This document shows, piece after piece, positions 16,404 to 25,434 of a stretch of DNA of 28,472 bases. Position 1 is the first letter of the stretch. Every line of letters starts with the position of its first letter. The position numbers and the translations under genes were made by a program. Origin of the DNA: an uncultured Bacilli bacterium (GTDB lineage: Bacteria; Bacillota_I; Bacilli_A; RF39; UBA660); NCBI GenBank assembly GCA_934086355.1, contig CAKOID010000006.1, forward strand, positions 1-28,472, written 5' to 3'. The notes below the pieces were generated by a model, which was given only the letters and a program-made list of their open reading frames with translations, was not told the origin of the DNA and ran no database searches.

Positions 16404-18041
16404 ATGAAAAATATATTAAATAAAATTAGTAAACAAACTTTATTTTTTATATCTTTGATAGGAATTGTTGTGGTTTCTTTAACTATGCTTACAACATTTG
16501 CTTATCAATCTTTACAAACGGAGTATAATAGTGATAGTAAAAAAGGATTAACGGTAAATGCTGGAGTATTGGATGTTACTTTTGCTGTTACAAATAGAAT
16601 TAATGAAACTAATTTACGTTTATTAGATAATTATAAAACAGCTAGTTATTCAGAGTTTACTATAGATAATACAAAGAGTAGTGAAGATGCAGCATATATA
16701 ATTGAACTTACCGATTTAGAATATAGTGATGCTTTGAAAAATGAAGATTTTAAATATACTTTAGTCACAATAAATAATGGAAGAGAAAGTATATTTCATG
16801 AGGGGGACTTTAGTACTCTCAATTCAGATGAGCTTAGTTTAAGTGATTATAAAACAATTGCAAAAGGTACAAAAGAACAAGTTAGATTATATTTATGGAT
16901 TAAAAATTCAACTGCTGATCAAACAAATTTAAAAAATGTTAGTTTTAAGGGAAAAATACAAATAAAATCAGTATTTGATAGTGAAACGAAGAATCTTAAA
17001 CAAATAATAATTTCAAACGCAAAAAATAATACAAATGGTACGATATATAGTGAAACACCATTAACAAAACCAGCAGAAGAAATAAATGGAGAAACAGAAA
17101 GTACTTTAAGTGTTACAAATGATGAATATGGAGAAAGTTATTATTTTAGGGGAAATGTAAAAGATAATTATTTAGATTTTGCAGGAATGTGCTGGAGAAT
17201 AGTTAGAATAATGGGTGATGGATCAATAAAATTAATTTTAGAAGATCAAGACAATACTTGTGCAACTAACAATGGTAATTGGGATATTCCGATAGCGACT
17301 GGCAGTAGTATTAATAAAGGAAATTATGGATATGATGAATATCCTACTGGTACATATTTTGGAAGTGATGGAACAACTTCAAATACTGAGGAAATTTCAA
17401 TTATGAATTATTTAAATCCCAAATCATATAAAGAAAGATCTATGTCAACAGCATTTGAAGATTTTCAAAAAAATAAATTAAATGATTATATATCACTATT
17501 AAAAAGTGGAGATTGGTGTATAGATGATAGAGTTTATGCAAGAAATGGTTCTTCAGGTTCATATACCTTTACATCTATCAATGAAGCAGAATTTAGAGAT
17601 TCAGTAGTCAGTCAAACACAACTTGCATATGATGCTTATACTAGATTACTACCAGGAAATGTTGCTGGTTTCAATCCAACATTAGAATGTAAAGTTACAA
17701 AAACAAAAAAGTTTTATGACGAAACAGATATGTATGTTGGAGCATTAACTGCTGATGAAGTGGTTTTTGCTGGCTCAAAATATGATACAACAAATTATAA
17801 TTATTATTTAATCAACGACTATTTTAAAAATAGTTCTATGCATTTTTGGACTTTAACACCATTTACTTTTAGTAAAATGAATAAATACAGTACTGCTATT
17901 CTTGTTAATGGTGATACAGGAGGTTGGACAGGTGGCGGAGTAAACAGTATGTTAAATTTTAGACCGTCGGTTATATTAAAATACGATGTTAGATATGTTT
18001 CTGGTGATGGAACTAAAGCTAATGCATATAAAGTTAATTAA
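16404..18041 (+). CDS. SipW/TasA-like secreted surface protein, paralogue 3
   Basis: A 545-residue secreted protein. The N-terminal signal runs to about residue 32 (TTFAYQSL) and is followed by VNAGVLDVTF and a beta-rich region. A segment AKNNTNGTIYSETPLT near residue 210 matches ARNKTNGTELLSVPRT of the protein at 75. The module near residue 244 reads SYYFRGNVKDNYLDFAGMCW, then RIVRIMGDGSIKLILEDQDN, nearly identical in pattern to the first paralogue and with the same four cysteines (MCWRIV, DNTC, GDWCIDD, LECK). The end has LTADEVVFAG, FWTLTP, RPSVIL and SGDGTKANAYKVN, a diverged copy of the tail motif. It starts 24 bases after the previous gene and is followed by a terminator at 18045. The RP-x-x-IL and LTADE blocks resemble those of DUF6273-type proteins; this is only an impression. 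Confidence 0.7.
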   Translation: MKNILNKISKQTLFFISLIGIVVVSLTMLTTFAYQSLQTEYNSDSKKGLTVNAGVLDVTFAVTNRINETNLRLLDNYKTASYSEFTIDNTKSSEDAAYIIELTDLEYSDALKNEDFKYTLVTINNGRESIFHEGDFSTLNSDELSLSDYKTIAKGTKEQVRLYLWIKNSTADQTNLKNVSFKGKIQIKSVFDSETKNLKQIIISNAKNNTNGTIYSETPLTKPAEEINGETESTLSVTNDEYGESYYFRGNVKDNYLDFAGMCWRIVRIMGDGSIKLILEDQDNTCATNNGNWDIPIATGSSINKGNYGYDEYPTGTYFGSDGTTSNTEEISIMNYLNPKSYKERSMSTAFEDFQKNKLNDYISLLKSGDWCIDDRVYARNGSSGSYTFTSINEAEFRDSVVSQTQLAYDAYTRLLPGNVAGFNPTLECKVTKTKKFYDETDMYVGALTADEVVFAGSKYDTTNYNYYLINDYFKNSSMHFWTLTPFTFSKMNKYSTAILVNGDTGGWTGGGVNSMLNFRPSVILKYDVRYVSGDGTKANAYKVN

Positions 18042-18044
18042 AAT

Positions 18045-18074
18045 TTTACTAAATTTAGTAAAGTTTTTTTCTTT
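18045..18074 (+). terminator. Rho-independent terminator after the second surface-protein operon
   Basis: A perfect 18-base palindrome (18045-18062, half-site TTTACTAAA) followed by a long T run (18064-18070). It is A+T-rich but well placed four bases after the stop. Confidence 0.65.
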
Positions 18075-18125
18075 TATATGTAAAAAATATAAAATATATT
18101 TTATAATAAACATGGAGGGTATAAT

Positions 18126-18812
18126 ATGAACGAAGAGATTGAAAAAATGTGCATTGTTAGAAATGATGCAAAAAGTGGTCCAAGTCCAATTCCTGAAGAA
18201 GGTAAATGGATACAAGCAAAAGAAATAAAAGATATAAGTGGGCTTACTCACGGAGTAGGTTGGTGTGCACCACAACAAGGTGCTTGCAAATTAACGCTTA
18301 ATATTAAAGAAGGAATTATAGAAGAAGCGTTAGTAGAGACAGTAGGATGTAGTGGAATGACACATAGTGCTGCAATGGCTGGTGAAATTCTAGTAGGTAA
18401 AACTATATTAGAAGCACTAAATACTGACTTAGTATGTGATGCAATTAATACCGCTATGAGAGAATTATTTTTACAAATAGTGTATGGTAGAAGTCAATCT
18501 GCATTCTCAAAAGGTGGATTACAAATTGGTACTGGATTAGAAGATTTAGGTGCTACACAAAGAAGTCAAGTTGGTACTATATATTCAACACGTGAAAAAG
18601 GTCCAAGGTATTTAGAACTTGCAGAAGGATATGTAGTTGAATTAGGATTAGATGAAAATGACACAATTATTGGTTATAAATATGTTAATATGGGTAAAAT
18701 GATGAAAAATATAAAAAAAGGAATAGAACCAATGGAATCAATAAGACTTGCAACAGGTACATACGGAAGATTTGATGAAGCAGTAAAAACTATTGATCCG
18801 AGGGAGGAATAA
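18126..18812 (+). CDS. NifU/IscU-like iron-sulfur scaffold homologue
   Basis: A 228-residue protein with an IscU/NifU-like core: cysteines at 47 and 54 (GVGWCAPQQGACKL), 75 (ETVGCSGMTHSAAMAG) and 104, the spacing expected of a metallocluster scaffold. The C-terminal ~100 residues (EGYVVELGLDENDTIIGYKY onward) are an extension not found in standard IscU. GGAGGG lies 6 bases before the ATG. It is followed two bases later by a GGGtGRT-family gene; scaffold-like and GGGtGRT genes are known neighbours in anaerobic Firmicutes, though their joint function is not established. No cysteine desulfurase (IscS/NifS) or SUF gene is present in the window, so it may not be the general Fe-S assembly scaffold. 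Confidence 0.75.
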   Translation: MNEEIEKMCIVRNDAKSGPSPIPEEGKWIQAKEIKDISGLTHGVGWCAPQQGACKLTLNIKEGIIEEALVETVGCSGMTHSAAMAGEILVGKTILEALNTDLVCDAINTAMRELFLQIVYGRSQSAFSKGGLQIGTGLEDLGATQRSQVGTIYSTREKGPRYLELAEGYVVELGLDENDTIIGYKYVNMGKMMKNIKKGIEPMESIRLATGTYGRFDEAVKTIDPREE

Positions 18813-18814
18813 TT

Positions 18815-19810
18815 ATGTTTGAAAATTACGAATTAAGAAAAGATAACATAGATAAATTATTAACAAAATATAACATTAAAAATATAGAAGAATGTATTAA
18901 CATATGTAAAAGTCATGATTTAGATATTTATAATCAAGTAAAAAATATACAACCAATATGTTTTGAAGATGCTTGTTACGCATATATAATTGGCGCAAGT
19001 ATTGCTATTAAACAAAATATAAAAAGCGCAAGTGAAGCGTGTTCATATATTGGAGAAGCTTTACAAGCATTTTGTGTAGATGGAAGTGTTGCAGACAATA
19101 GAAAAATTGGCCTAGGTCATGGAGAACTTGCAGCAAGATTATTAGATGAAAGAACAGAATGTTTTGCATTTTTAGCAGGACACGAATCATTTGCAGCAGC
19201 AGAAGGTGCTATAGGAATAGCAAAAAGTGCTAACAAAGTTAGAACAAAACCTTTAAGAGTAATCTTAAATGGATTAGGAAAAGATGCTGCATTGATAATT
19301 AGTAGAATAAATGGATTTACATATGTAAAAACAAGTTTTGATTACGATACAAACAAATTAAATGTAATTGAAGAAACAAAGTATGGTAGTGGAGAAAGAA
19401 CAAAAATAAAATGTTATGGAGCATTTGATGTAAGAGAAGGTGTAGCTATAATGCATCATGAAAATGTTGATATTTCAATTACAGGAAACTCTACAAATCC
19501 AACTCGTTTCCAACATCCAGTTGCAGGAATTTATAAAAAAGAAAGAATTGAAATGGGTAAACCTTACTTTAGTGTAGCAAGTGGTGGTGGAACAGGAAGA
19601 ACACTTCATCCAGACAATATGGCAGCTGGACCTGCAAGCTATGGACTTACTGACACAATGGGAAGAATGCATGGTGATGCACAATTTGCTGGAAGTAGTA
19701 GTGTACCAGCCCACGTTGAAATGATGGGATATATCGGTATGGGAAATAACCCTATGGTAGGTGCAACAGTAAGCGTTGCTGTAGCAGTCTTTGAAAAATT
19801 AAATAAATAA
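18815..19810 (+). CDS. GGGtGRT family protein, function unknown
   Basis: A 331-residue soluble protein carrying the motif that names the family, SGGGTGRTLHPDN (around residue 254), together with conserved, nearly invariant-looking blocks such as GLGHGELAARLLDERTECF, FLAGHESFAAAEGAIG and NGLGKDAALIISRI. The C-terminus is glycine- and methionine-rich (DTMGRMHGDAQFAGSSS). It lies two bases after the NifU-like gene and is preceded by GGGAGGA, so they form a two-gene operon closed by the hairpin at 19814. Family members are restricted mainly to anaerobes; no enzymatic activity is assigned as far as I know. The several conserved His and Cys residues would fit metal or cluster binding, which is inference. 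Confidence 0.82.
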   Translation: MFENYELRKDNIDKLLTKYNIKNIEECINICKSHDLDIYNQVKNIQPICFEDACYAYIIGASIAIKQNIKSASEACSYIGEALQAFCVDGSVADNRKIGLGHGELAARLLDERTECFAFLAGHESFAAAEGAIGIAKSANKVRTKPLRVILNGLGKDAALIISRINGFTYVKTSFDYDTNKLNVIEETKYGSGERTKIKCYGAFDVREGVAIMHHENVDISITGNSTNPTRFQHPVAGIYKKERIEMGKPYFSVASGGGTGRTLHPDNMAAGPASYGLTDTMGRMHGDAQFAGSSSVPAHVEMMGYIGMGNNPMVGATVSVAVAVFEKLNK

Positions 19811-19813
19811 TGT

Positions 19814-19838
19814 AAACTGTTGCGGATGCAACAGTTTT
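19814..19838 (+). terminator. strong hairpin between the GGGtGRT gene and pflB
   Basis: A perfect 10-bp stem, AAACTGTTGC (19814-19823) with GCAACAGTTT (19828-19837), and a GGAT loop. The T run is short (four), so partial termination is possible. Confidence 0.7.
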
Positions 19839-19887
19839 AATATTGATAAATATTATATAATTTAAAGGTACGTTTGGAGGTAGTAAA

Positions 19888-22116
19888 ATGGAAGAATGGA
19901 AAAATTTTAAAGGGGATTTATGGAAAAATGAAATAAACGTAAGTGACTTTATAAAAAATAACTATAAAGAATACACTGGAGATGAAAGTTTCTTAGCTGG
20001 GACAACAGAAAAAACTGATAAAGTATGGGGTAAATGCCTAGATTTATTAAAAGAAGAATTAGATAAACATGTTTTAGATATAGATGTAGATAATATGTCT
20101 GGAATTAATTCTTTTAAACCTGGATATATTGATAAAGAAAATGAAGTAATTGTTGGACTTCAAACAGATGCACCACTTAAAAGAATGGTAAATCCATATG
20201 GTGGTATACGTATGGTATATCAAGAATTAGATGCATATGGATATAAATTAAATCCAGAAGTAGATAAATACTTTAATGAATTTAGAAAAACTCATAACCA
20301 AGGAGTATTTGATGCATATACATCAGATATAAGAAAAGCAAGACATGTAGGACTTTTAACAGGACTTCCTGATGCATATGGTAGAGGAAGAATAATAGGA
20401 GATTTTAGACGTGTTGCACTTTACGGAATAGATTATCTACAACAAGAAAAATTAGATAATTGGAACAACAAATATGTTGGAGATATGACTGATGACTTAA
20501 TTAGAATACGTGAAGAAATATCAATGCAATATAGAGCATTAGAAGAAATGAAAAAAATGGCATTATCTTATGGATTTGATATTTCTAAACCTGCAAAAAA
20601 TTCTTTTGAAGCAGTAGAATGGACATACTTAGCTTACTTAGCAGGAGTAAAAGAAAATAACGGTGCTGCAATGAGCTTAGGTAGAGTTGACGCATTCTTT
20701 GATATCTATTTCGAAAGAGACTTAGAATTAGGTTTAATAACTGAAAATGAAATACAAGAATTAATCGACCAATTTGTTATAAAATTAAGATTAGTAAGAC
20801 ATTTAAGAACACCAGAATATGATGAATTATTCTCAGGAGATCCAACTTGGGTAACATGTTCAGTAGGTGGCATGTTAAATGAAGAAAAATCATTAGTTAA
20901 TAAAACTTCATATAGAATAGTTCATACATTAGAAAATCTAGATACTGCACCAGAACCTAATATGACAATATTATGGAGTGAACATTTACCAAATTCATTT
21001 AAAAAATATTGTGCTAAAGTAAGTATAAACACTGATGCAATTCAATATGAAAATGATGATTTAATGAGAAATGTATATGGTAATGACTATGCTATCGCTT
21101 GTTGTGTTTCAGCTATGAGACTAGGTAAAGATATGCAATTCTTTGGTGCTAGATGTAACTTAGCTAAATCACTTCTTTATTCATTAAATGGTGGTATTGA
21201 TGAAATTAAAGGAGACAAAGTTATTGAAGGTATAGAAAAGAATACCGATGAAATTTTAGAATATACAAGTGTTATTGAAAACTATAAAAAAGTTTTATCA
21301 CGTGTTGCTGAAATATATAGCAACGCTATGAATATAATACATTATATGCATGATAAATATGCTTATGAAGCTGGATTAATGGCACTTCATGATATAGATG
21401 TTCATAGATATATGGCATATGGTATTGCAGGACTTTCTGTTGCAGTAGATTCATTATCAGCAATAAAATATGCAAAAGTTAAACCAATAAGAGATGAAAA
21501 TGGAATAACAACTGATTTTGAAATTGATGGAGATTATCCAAAATATGGAAACGATGACGATAGAGTAGATGATATTGCAAAAGCTTTAACTGAATATTTC
21601 TTTAATGAATTAAAGAAACACAAATGCTACAGAGATGCAGAACCTACAATGTCAGTTCTAACAATAACATCAAATGTAGTTTATGGTGGAAAAACAGGTT
21701 CAACACCTGATGGTAGAAAAAAAGGTGTTCCATTTGCACCAGGTGCTAACCCAATGCACGGTAGAGATGAAAATGGAGCAATCGCTAGTCTTAACTCAGT
21801 TGCAAAATTAGACTATGCAAATTGTTGTAAAGATGGTATATCAAATACATTCTCAATAGTACCAGATTCAATAGGAAAAACTATTGATGAAAGAGTAGAA
21901 AATTTAGTACAACTATTAACAGGATATTTCAAAAAGAACGCACATCATTTGAACGTTAATGTATTAAATCGTGAAACTTTAATTGACGCAATGAACAATC
22001 CAGAAAAATATCCACTTCTTACAATAAGAGTTTCAGGATATAGTGTAAGATTTAATAGACTTACTAGAAAGCAACAAGAGGAAGTAATCTCTAGAACTTT
22101 CCATACAAAACTATGA
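19888..22116 (+). CDS. pflB: pyruvate formate-lyase (formate C-acetyltransferase)
   Basis: A 742-residue glycyl-radical enzyme that splits pyruvate with CoA into acetyl-CoA and formate in anaerobic fermentation. The paired catalytic cysteines are Cys405-Cys406 ([20 protein letters not shown]) and the radical glycine is Gly717 in [11 protein letters not shown] close to the C-terminus. The length and spacing match true PFL (E. coli PflB, 760 residues) rather than the diol-dehydratase or choline-lyase branches, which carry a single active cysteine in another context. TTTGGAGG lies upstream of the ATG. Its TGA overlaps the ATG of the activase gene. The enzyme is oxygen-sensitive once activated, which supports an anaerobic lifestyle. 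Confidence 0.97.
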   Translation: MEEWKNFKGDLWKNEINVSDFIKNNYKEYTGDESFLAGTTEKTDKVWGKCLDLLKEELDKHVLDIDVDNMSGINSFKPGYIDKENEVIVGLQTDAPLKRMVNPYGGIRMVYQELDAYGYKLNPEVDKYFNEFRKTHNQGVFDAYTSDIRKARHVGLLTGLPDAYGRGRIIGDFRRVALYGIDYLQQEKLDNWNNKYVGDMTDDLIRIREEISMQYRALEEMKKMALSYGFDISKPAKNSFEAVEWTYLAYLAGVKENNGAAMSLGRVDAFFDIYFERDLELGLITENEIQELIDQFVIKLRLVRHLRTPEYDELFSGDPTWVTCSVGGMLNEEKSLVNKTSYRIVHTLENLDTAPEPNMTILWSEHLPNSFKKYCAKVSINTDAIQYENDDLMRNVYGNDYAIACCVSAMRLGKDMQFFGARCNLAKSLLYSLNGGIDEIKGDKVIEGIEKNTDEILEYTSVIENYKKVLSRVAEIYSNAMNIIHYMHDKYAYEAGLMALHDIDVHRYMAYGIAGLSVAVDSLSAIKYAKVKPIRDENGITTDFEIDGDYPKYGNDDDRVDDIAKALTEYFFNELKKHKCYRDAEPTMSVLTITSNVVYGGKTGSTPDGRKKGVPFAPGANPMHGRDENGAIASLNSVAKLDYANCCKDGISNTFSIVPDSIGKTIDERVENLVQLLTGYFKKNAHHLNVNVLNRETLIDAMNNPEKYPLLTIRVSGYSVRFNRLTRKQQEEVISRTFHTKL

Positions 22117-22835
22117 ATGGTAGTATAAATAGTATTGAAACATTTAGTGTAGTTGATGGACCAGGAATAAGAACTGTTATATTTCTTAATGAATGTCATT
22201 TAAGATGTATATATTGTCATAACCCAGAAATGTGGTGTAAAGGAAACAATAATATTAGCGTTGATGAACTTGTGGGGAAAATATTAAAAAATAAAGATTA
22301 TTTTGGTAATAATGGAGGAGTTACCTTTTCAGGGGGCGAGCCTTTACTACAATCTGAATTTTTAACTAATGTTTGCAAAAAGTTAAAACAAGAAAATATA
22401 CACATTGCACTTGACACAGCTGGCGTAACAAATACTGATTATTTAGAATTGTTAAAGTATATCGATTTAGTAATATTAGATATAAAACATATAAATGAAG
22501 AAGGATATAAAAAAATAACAGGAAATAACATAAGTAAATCTTTAGAATTTATTGAAAATTTAAAAAATTTAGACAAAAAGATTTGGATAAGACAAGTTAT
22601 AGTTCCTGGAATTATGGATAATGAAGATTATCTAATATCTTTAAACAAATTTATAAAAACACATTTCAATACAAATAATATAGAAAAGATAGAGTTCTTA
22701 CCATATCATAAATTAGGAAGAGAAAAATATATAAAAATGAATATTCCATATCCATGTGAAAATATAGAAGAAATGGATAAAGATAAATGTAATGAACTTT
22801 ATAATAAATTTTTAAATATTTATGAAAACAAATAA
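22113..22835 (+). CDS. pflA: pyruvate formate-lyase activating enzyme (radical SAM)
   Basis: A 240-residue radical-SAM protein. The CxxxCxxC cluster motif is at Cys28, Cys32 and Cys35 ([16 protein letters not shown]), followed by the [15 protein letters not shown]-binding block and [10 protein letters not shown]. There is no extra 8Fe ferredoxin insert, as expected for the PFL-specific activase. The ATG overlaps the pflB stop codon (ATGA), so synthesis is coupled to its target. It abstracts the hydrogen from Gly717 of PflB to make the glycyl radical. A terminator follows at 22834. Confidence 0.95.
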   Translation: MNGSINSIETFSVVDGPGIRTVIFLNECHLRCIYCHNPEMWCKGNNNISVDELVGKILKNKDYFGNNGGVTFSGGEPLLQSEFLTNVCKKLKQENIHIALDTAGVTNTDYLELLKYIDLVILDIKHINEEGYKKITGNNISKSLEFIENLKNLDKKIWIRQVIVPGIMDNEDYLISLNKFIKTHFNTNNIEKIEFLPYHKLGREKYIKMNIPYPCENIEEMDKDKCNELYNKFLNIYENK

Positions 22836-22869
22836 ACTTTACAAAAATCATTGTAAAGTTTAATTTTTT
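22834..22869 (+). terminator. Rho-independent terminator after pflA
   Basis: A 10-bp perfect stem AAACTTTACA (22834-22843) with TGTAAAGTTT (22852-22861), an 8-base loop and a T run at 22864-22869. Confidence 0.85.
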
Positions 22870-22912
22870 CTATTACGCAAAATCAAAAAAAATTAAAAAG
22901 TGTGTAATAGAA
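22868..22912. repeat. inverted repeat between the pflA terminator and tspO
   Basis: TTCTATTACGCA (22868-22879) is complementary to TGTGTAATAGAA (22901-22912) with one G-T pair; the 21-base spacer is A-rich. It ends one base before the tspO stop codon. On the minus strand the T's lie in the loop rather than after the stem, so it is not a standard terminator. Confidence 0.45.
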
Positions 22913-22913
22913 C

Positions 22914-23357
22914 TTAATTTAAAATATAAATCCCAATAGTCAAATAAGTAGCAAACAAACACCAAATAAAATAAGGAATATTTAAATAAAATGAAATTTT
23001 ATTAACTTTTTTAAATTCTTTAAGTATTAAATATACTAATATATCTAAAAGTAAAATCCATATTATACTAACGAATCTTAATTTAAAAACAAAGAATAAT
23101 ATAGTCCACATTAAATTAACAAACAAACCTACATAATATACATAAGAAGTTTTATCAGTTTTTTTCTTATATAAATAATATGATATTCCAAGTAATATAT
23201 AAATTATAGACCACATTATAGGAAATAAAATTTTAGGTGGAGATAATAATGGTTTATTTAAATATTGATAATCAATATATTTAGATGTAGCTAAACCAAT
23301 TATACTACCTAGTATTATAGGTAATAAAATATAAAATGCATTTTTTAATTTTTTCAT
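22914..23357 (-). CDS. tspO: TspO/MBR family membrane protein
   Basis: A 147-residue protein with five hydrophobic helices. The first loop carries LNKPLLSPPKILFPIMWSII, the family's P-x-x-x-P-P followed by F-P-x-x-W pattern, and VNLMWTILFF corresponds to the conserved NxxW-x-xxFF block. TspO proteins bind tetrapyrroles and lipids and are linked to stress or porphyrin handling; the role in anaerobes is unclear. GAGG lies 8 bases before the ATG on the minus strand. It is convergent with the pfl operon and divergent from the lipoprotein gene. Confidence 0.85.
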   Translation of the reverse strand: MKKLKNAFYILLPIILGSIIGLATSKYIDYQYLNKPLLSPPKILFPIMWSIIYILLGISYYLYKKKTDKTSYVYYVGLFVNLMWTILFFVFKLRFVSIIWILLLDILVYLILKEFKKVNKISFYLNIPYFIWCLFATYLTIGIYILN

Positions 23358-23456
23358 AATTAAACCTCATTATATTTATATGTAAAAAAATATTATTTAT
23401 ACAATATAATGTATAATTTAATAAATAAAGTCCATATTAAAAATGAGGAGGAAAAC

Positions 23457-23996
23457 ATGAAAAAGAAAATTCTATTTTTTGCTATTTGTTTAACTGTATT
23501 ATTCACAACTGCTTGTAGTTTAGGAAATACACCAACTAGTGCTGTTGAAAAACTATTATCTAAATATAATACTAATGATGAAGAAATAGTAGTTGAATTA
23601 GATGATTACATTAATTCATCAGAATTAAGTGATGAACAATCAAAAAAATATAAAGATATTTATTTAAAGCAATTTAAAGATATGAAATACGAAATTAAAG
23701 AAGAAAAAATTGATGGAGATAATGCAACAGTTACAGCACAAATAACTGTATATGATTATTATAAAGCAGAAAAAGATGCAAATGATTATTTAACAGCACA
23801 TCCTGATGAATTTAAAAAAGATGATGTTTATGACAAATCATTATTTACTGATTATAAATTAAAAAAATTAGATGATGTAAATACTACAGTAGACTATACT
23901 ATAGACTTTAACTTAACTAAAGTTGATGGTAAATGGGAAGTTAATGATTTATCAAATGAACAATTAGAAAAAATTCATGGCGTTTATGCGTATTAG
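23457..23996 (+). CDS. small lipoprotein of unknown function
   Basis: A 179-residue exported lipoprotein. The ATG at 23457 is preceded by GAGGAGG (23445-23451). Residues 1-19 form a basic and hydrophobic signal ending LFTTAC with the lipid-modified cysteine at position 20; threonine at -3 is unusual for a lipobox, where Leu or Val is typical. The mature part is highly charged, alpha/beta in pattern (KYEIKEEKIDGDNATVTAQI, later VDGKWEVNDLS), and resembles NTF2-like or DUF-type lipoproteins in which a short repeat tail ends with a K-W-x-V strand. It is monocistronic, with a terminator at 23995. A client of lgt. Confidence 0.72.
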   Translation: MKKKILFFAICLTVLFTTACSLGNTPTSAVEKLLSKYNTNDEEIVVELDDYINSSELSDEQSKKYKDIYLKQFKDMKYEIKEEKIDGDNATVTAQITVYDYYKAEKDANDYLTAHPDEFKKDDVYDKSLFTDYKLKKLDDVNTTVDYTIDFNLTKVDGKWEVNDLSNEQLEKIHGVYAY

Positions 23997-24015
23997 ACCT
24001 ATTGGTCTTTTTTTT
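23995..24015 (+). terminator. Rho-independent terminator after the lipoprotein gene
   Basis: AGACC (23995-23999) and GGTCT (24004-24008) with a TATT loop, followed by eight T's. The first bases overlap the stop codon. Confidence 0.8.
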
Positions 24016-24052
24016 CTTTTATGTTAAAATACTATTATAGGGAAGTGAATAT

Positions 24053-25288
24053 ATGACGACAATAGGAATTATTGGAGCAATGCAAAATGAAATAGACAAA
24101 TTAATAAACTTTTATAATTTAAAAAAAGATAAAATGAATAAAGATATTTATGTAAGTGAATTAAATGATAGAAAAATAGTAGTTGCAATGAGTGGAGTAG
24201 GAAAAGTAAATAGTGCTGCTATGACTCAATATATAATTGATAAATATAATGTAGATGCAATAATTAATTCAGGAGTTGCAGGTGGTATTAATAATAAATT
24301 AAAAGTAATGGATATAATTATATCTGATTATGTTACTTATCATGATTTTATGCCAAAAACAATAATGGAATCTTATGTACCAAATAGAGGTAAAATAGAA
24401 GCAAATAATACTTTAGTTGACATAGCAAAAAAAGTAGTAAAAGAAATGAATATAACAAATGCTTATTTTGCACCAATGTGTAGTGGAGACAGTTTTATAC
24501 AAGATGAAAAATTAAAACTAGAAATACTTCTAAATACAGGTGCTTGTTGTGTTGATATGGAAAGTGCATCAATCGCTCACACATGTAGTTTAAACAACAT
24601 ACCATTTATATCAATTAGAACTATATCTGATATGGCAAATGGTGGAGAATACTATGAAGATATAGCAGCATATAAATCTAGTGAATTCGTAACAAAACTA
24701 GTAACTGAAATATTTACATATTTAAATATCAACGAACATCAAACTTCAAACATATATCTATATGTACCTAAATTTAATGAATTAGATTATTATAAAAATA
24801 TTTTACTTGATCCTAAAACAATGGAATATAATGCAGGATATAATTTAAATTTAGATGGTTATGAATATGATACTGGATGTGTAAAAACTTTCGATAAAGA
24901 AAAATGGTATAAAAAACAAATATTAGATAAGAATAGATATTTTGCATATATAATAGATAAAATAAATAATAAACCAATTGGTTACGTAAATTTCCATTTC
25001 GATGAAATAAAATTAAAACATACATGTGGAATTATAATAGAATATAAATATAGAAATAAAGGTTATGGTACTGAAGCATTAAGATTATTATTAGAAAAAG
25101 CATTTAATGAGTATAACCTAGACAGCTTAAGTTGTTCTATACCATATAAAAGTACTAAAGTATTAAAATATTTTATGAATAATGGATTTAAAGATATAAA
25201 AGAAGATTATTACATAAAAAGATTTAATAATAATGAAAGATACATAACATTAGAATATACTAAAGATATGTTTAATAAAAATATATAA
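24053..25288 (+). CDS. MTA/SAH nucleosidase fused to a GNAT acetyltransferase
   Basis: A 411-residue two-domain protein. Residues 1-225 are a complete 5'-methylthioadenosine/S-adenosylhomocysteine nucleosidase (usual full length ~230): GIIGAMQNEID with Glu13, SGVAGG, CVDMESASIAH with Glu170 and RTISD with Asp193, i.e. the catalytic and ribose/adenine-binding residues. It splits MTA and SAH into adenine plus the thio-ribose. Residues ~234-411 are a GNAT acetyltransferase with the acetyl-CoA motif YRNKGYGTEAL (Arg334 to Gly339) and a typical C-terminal NNGFKDIKED strand. The reading frame is continuous, with no stop or restart between domains, so it is a true fusion rather than two genes. GGGAAGTGA precedes the ATG. 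The acetyl acceptor is unknown. Confidence 0.88.
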   Translation: MTTIGIIGAMQNEIDKLINFYNLKKDKMNKDIYVSELNDRKIVVAMSGVGKVNSAAMTQYIIDKYNVDAIINSGVAGGINNKLKVMDIIISDYVTYHDFMPKTIMESYVPNRGKIEANNTLVDIAKKVVKEMNITNAYFAPMCSGDSFIQDEKLKLEILLNTGACCVDMESASIAHTCSLNNIPFISIRTISDMANGGEYYEDIAAYKSSEFVTKLVTEIFTYLNINEHQTSNIYLYVPKFNELDYYKNILLDPKTMEYNAGYNLNLDGYEYDTGCVKTFDKEKWYKKQILDKNRYFAYIIDKINNKPIGYVNFHFDEIKLKHTCGIIIEYKYRNKGYGTEALRLLLEKAFNEYNLDSLSCSIPYKSTKVLKYFMNNGFKDIKEDYYIKRFNNNERYITLEYTKDMFNKNI

Positions 25289-25317
25289 ATAACAAATATT
25301 ATATTACAATTACAATA

Positions 25318-25357
25318 CATTGTAAAAAAGTGGCAGAATTGCCAAAAAAATACAATG
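25318..25357. repeat. 40-bp palindromic repeat, copy A (upstream of ATPase)
   Basis: CATTGTA (25318-25324) pairs with TACAATG (25351-25357), and inside it TGGCA (25331-25335) pairs with TGCCA (25340-25344), separated by A-rich spacers. It matches copy B at 38 of 40 positions in the same orientation. A further TTACAAT lies just before it (25310-25316). Confidence 0.85.
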
Positions 25358-25434
25358 AGTATATTGAATATAATTTTTTTTTATACTATAATTTCTTTGT
25401 AAAAAACGATAAAAATGTAAAAAAGGAGGCTATT

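Noticed and set aside
25330..25434. N-terminal extension of the AAA ATPase beginning inside palindrome copy A
   Set aside because: The ATG at 25435 follows AAGGAGG at the right distance, and the extension encodes repeat sequence and low-complexity Phe/Tyr residues.
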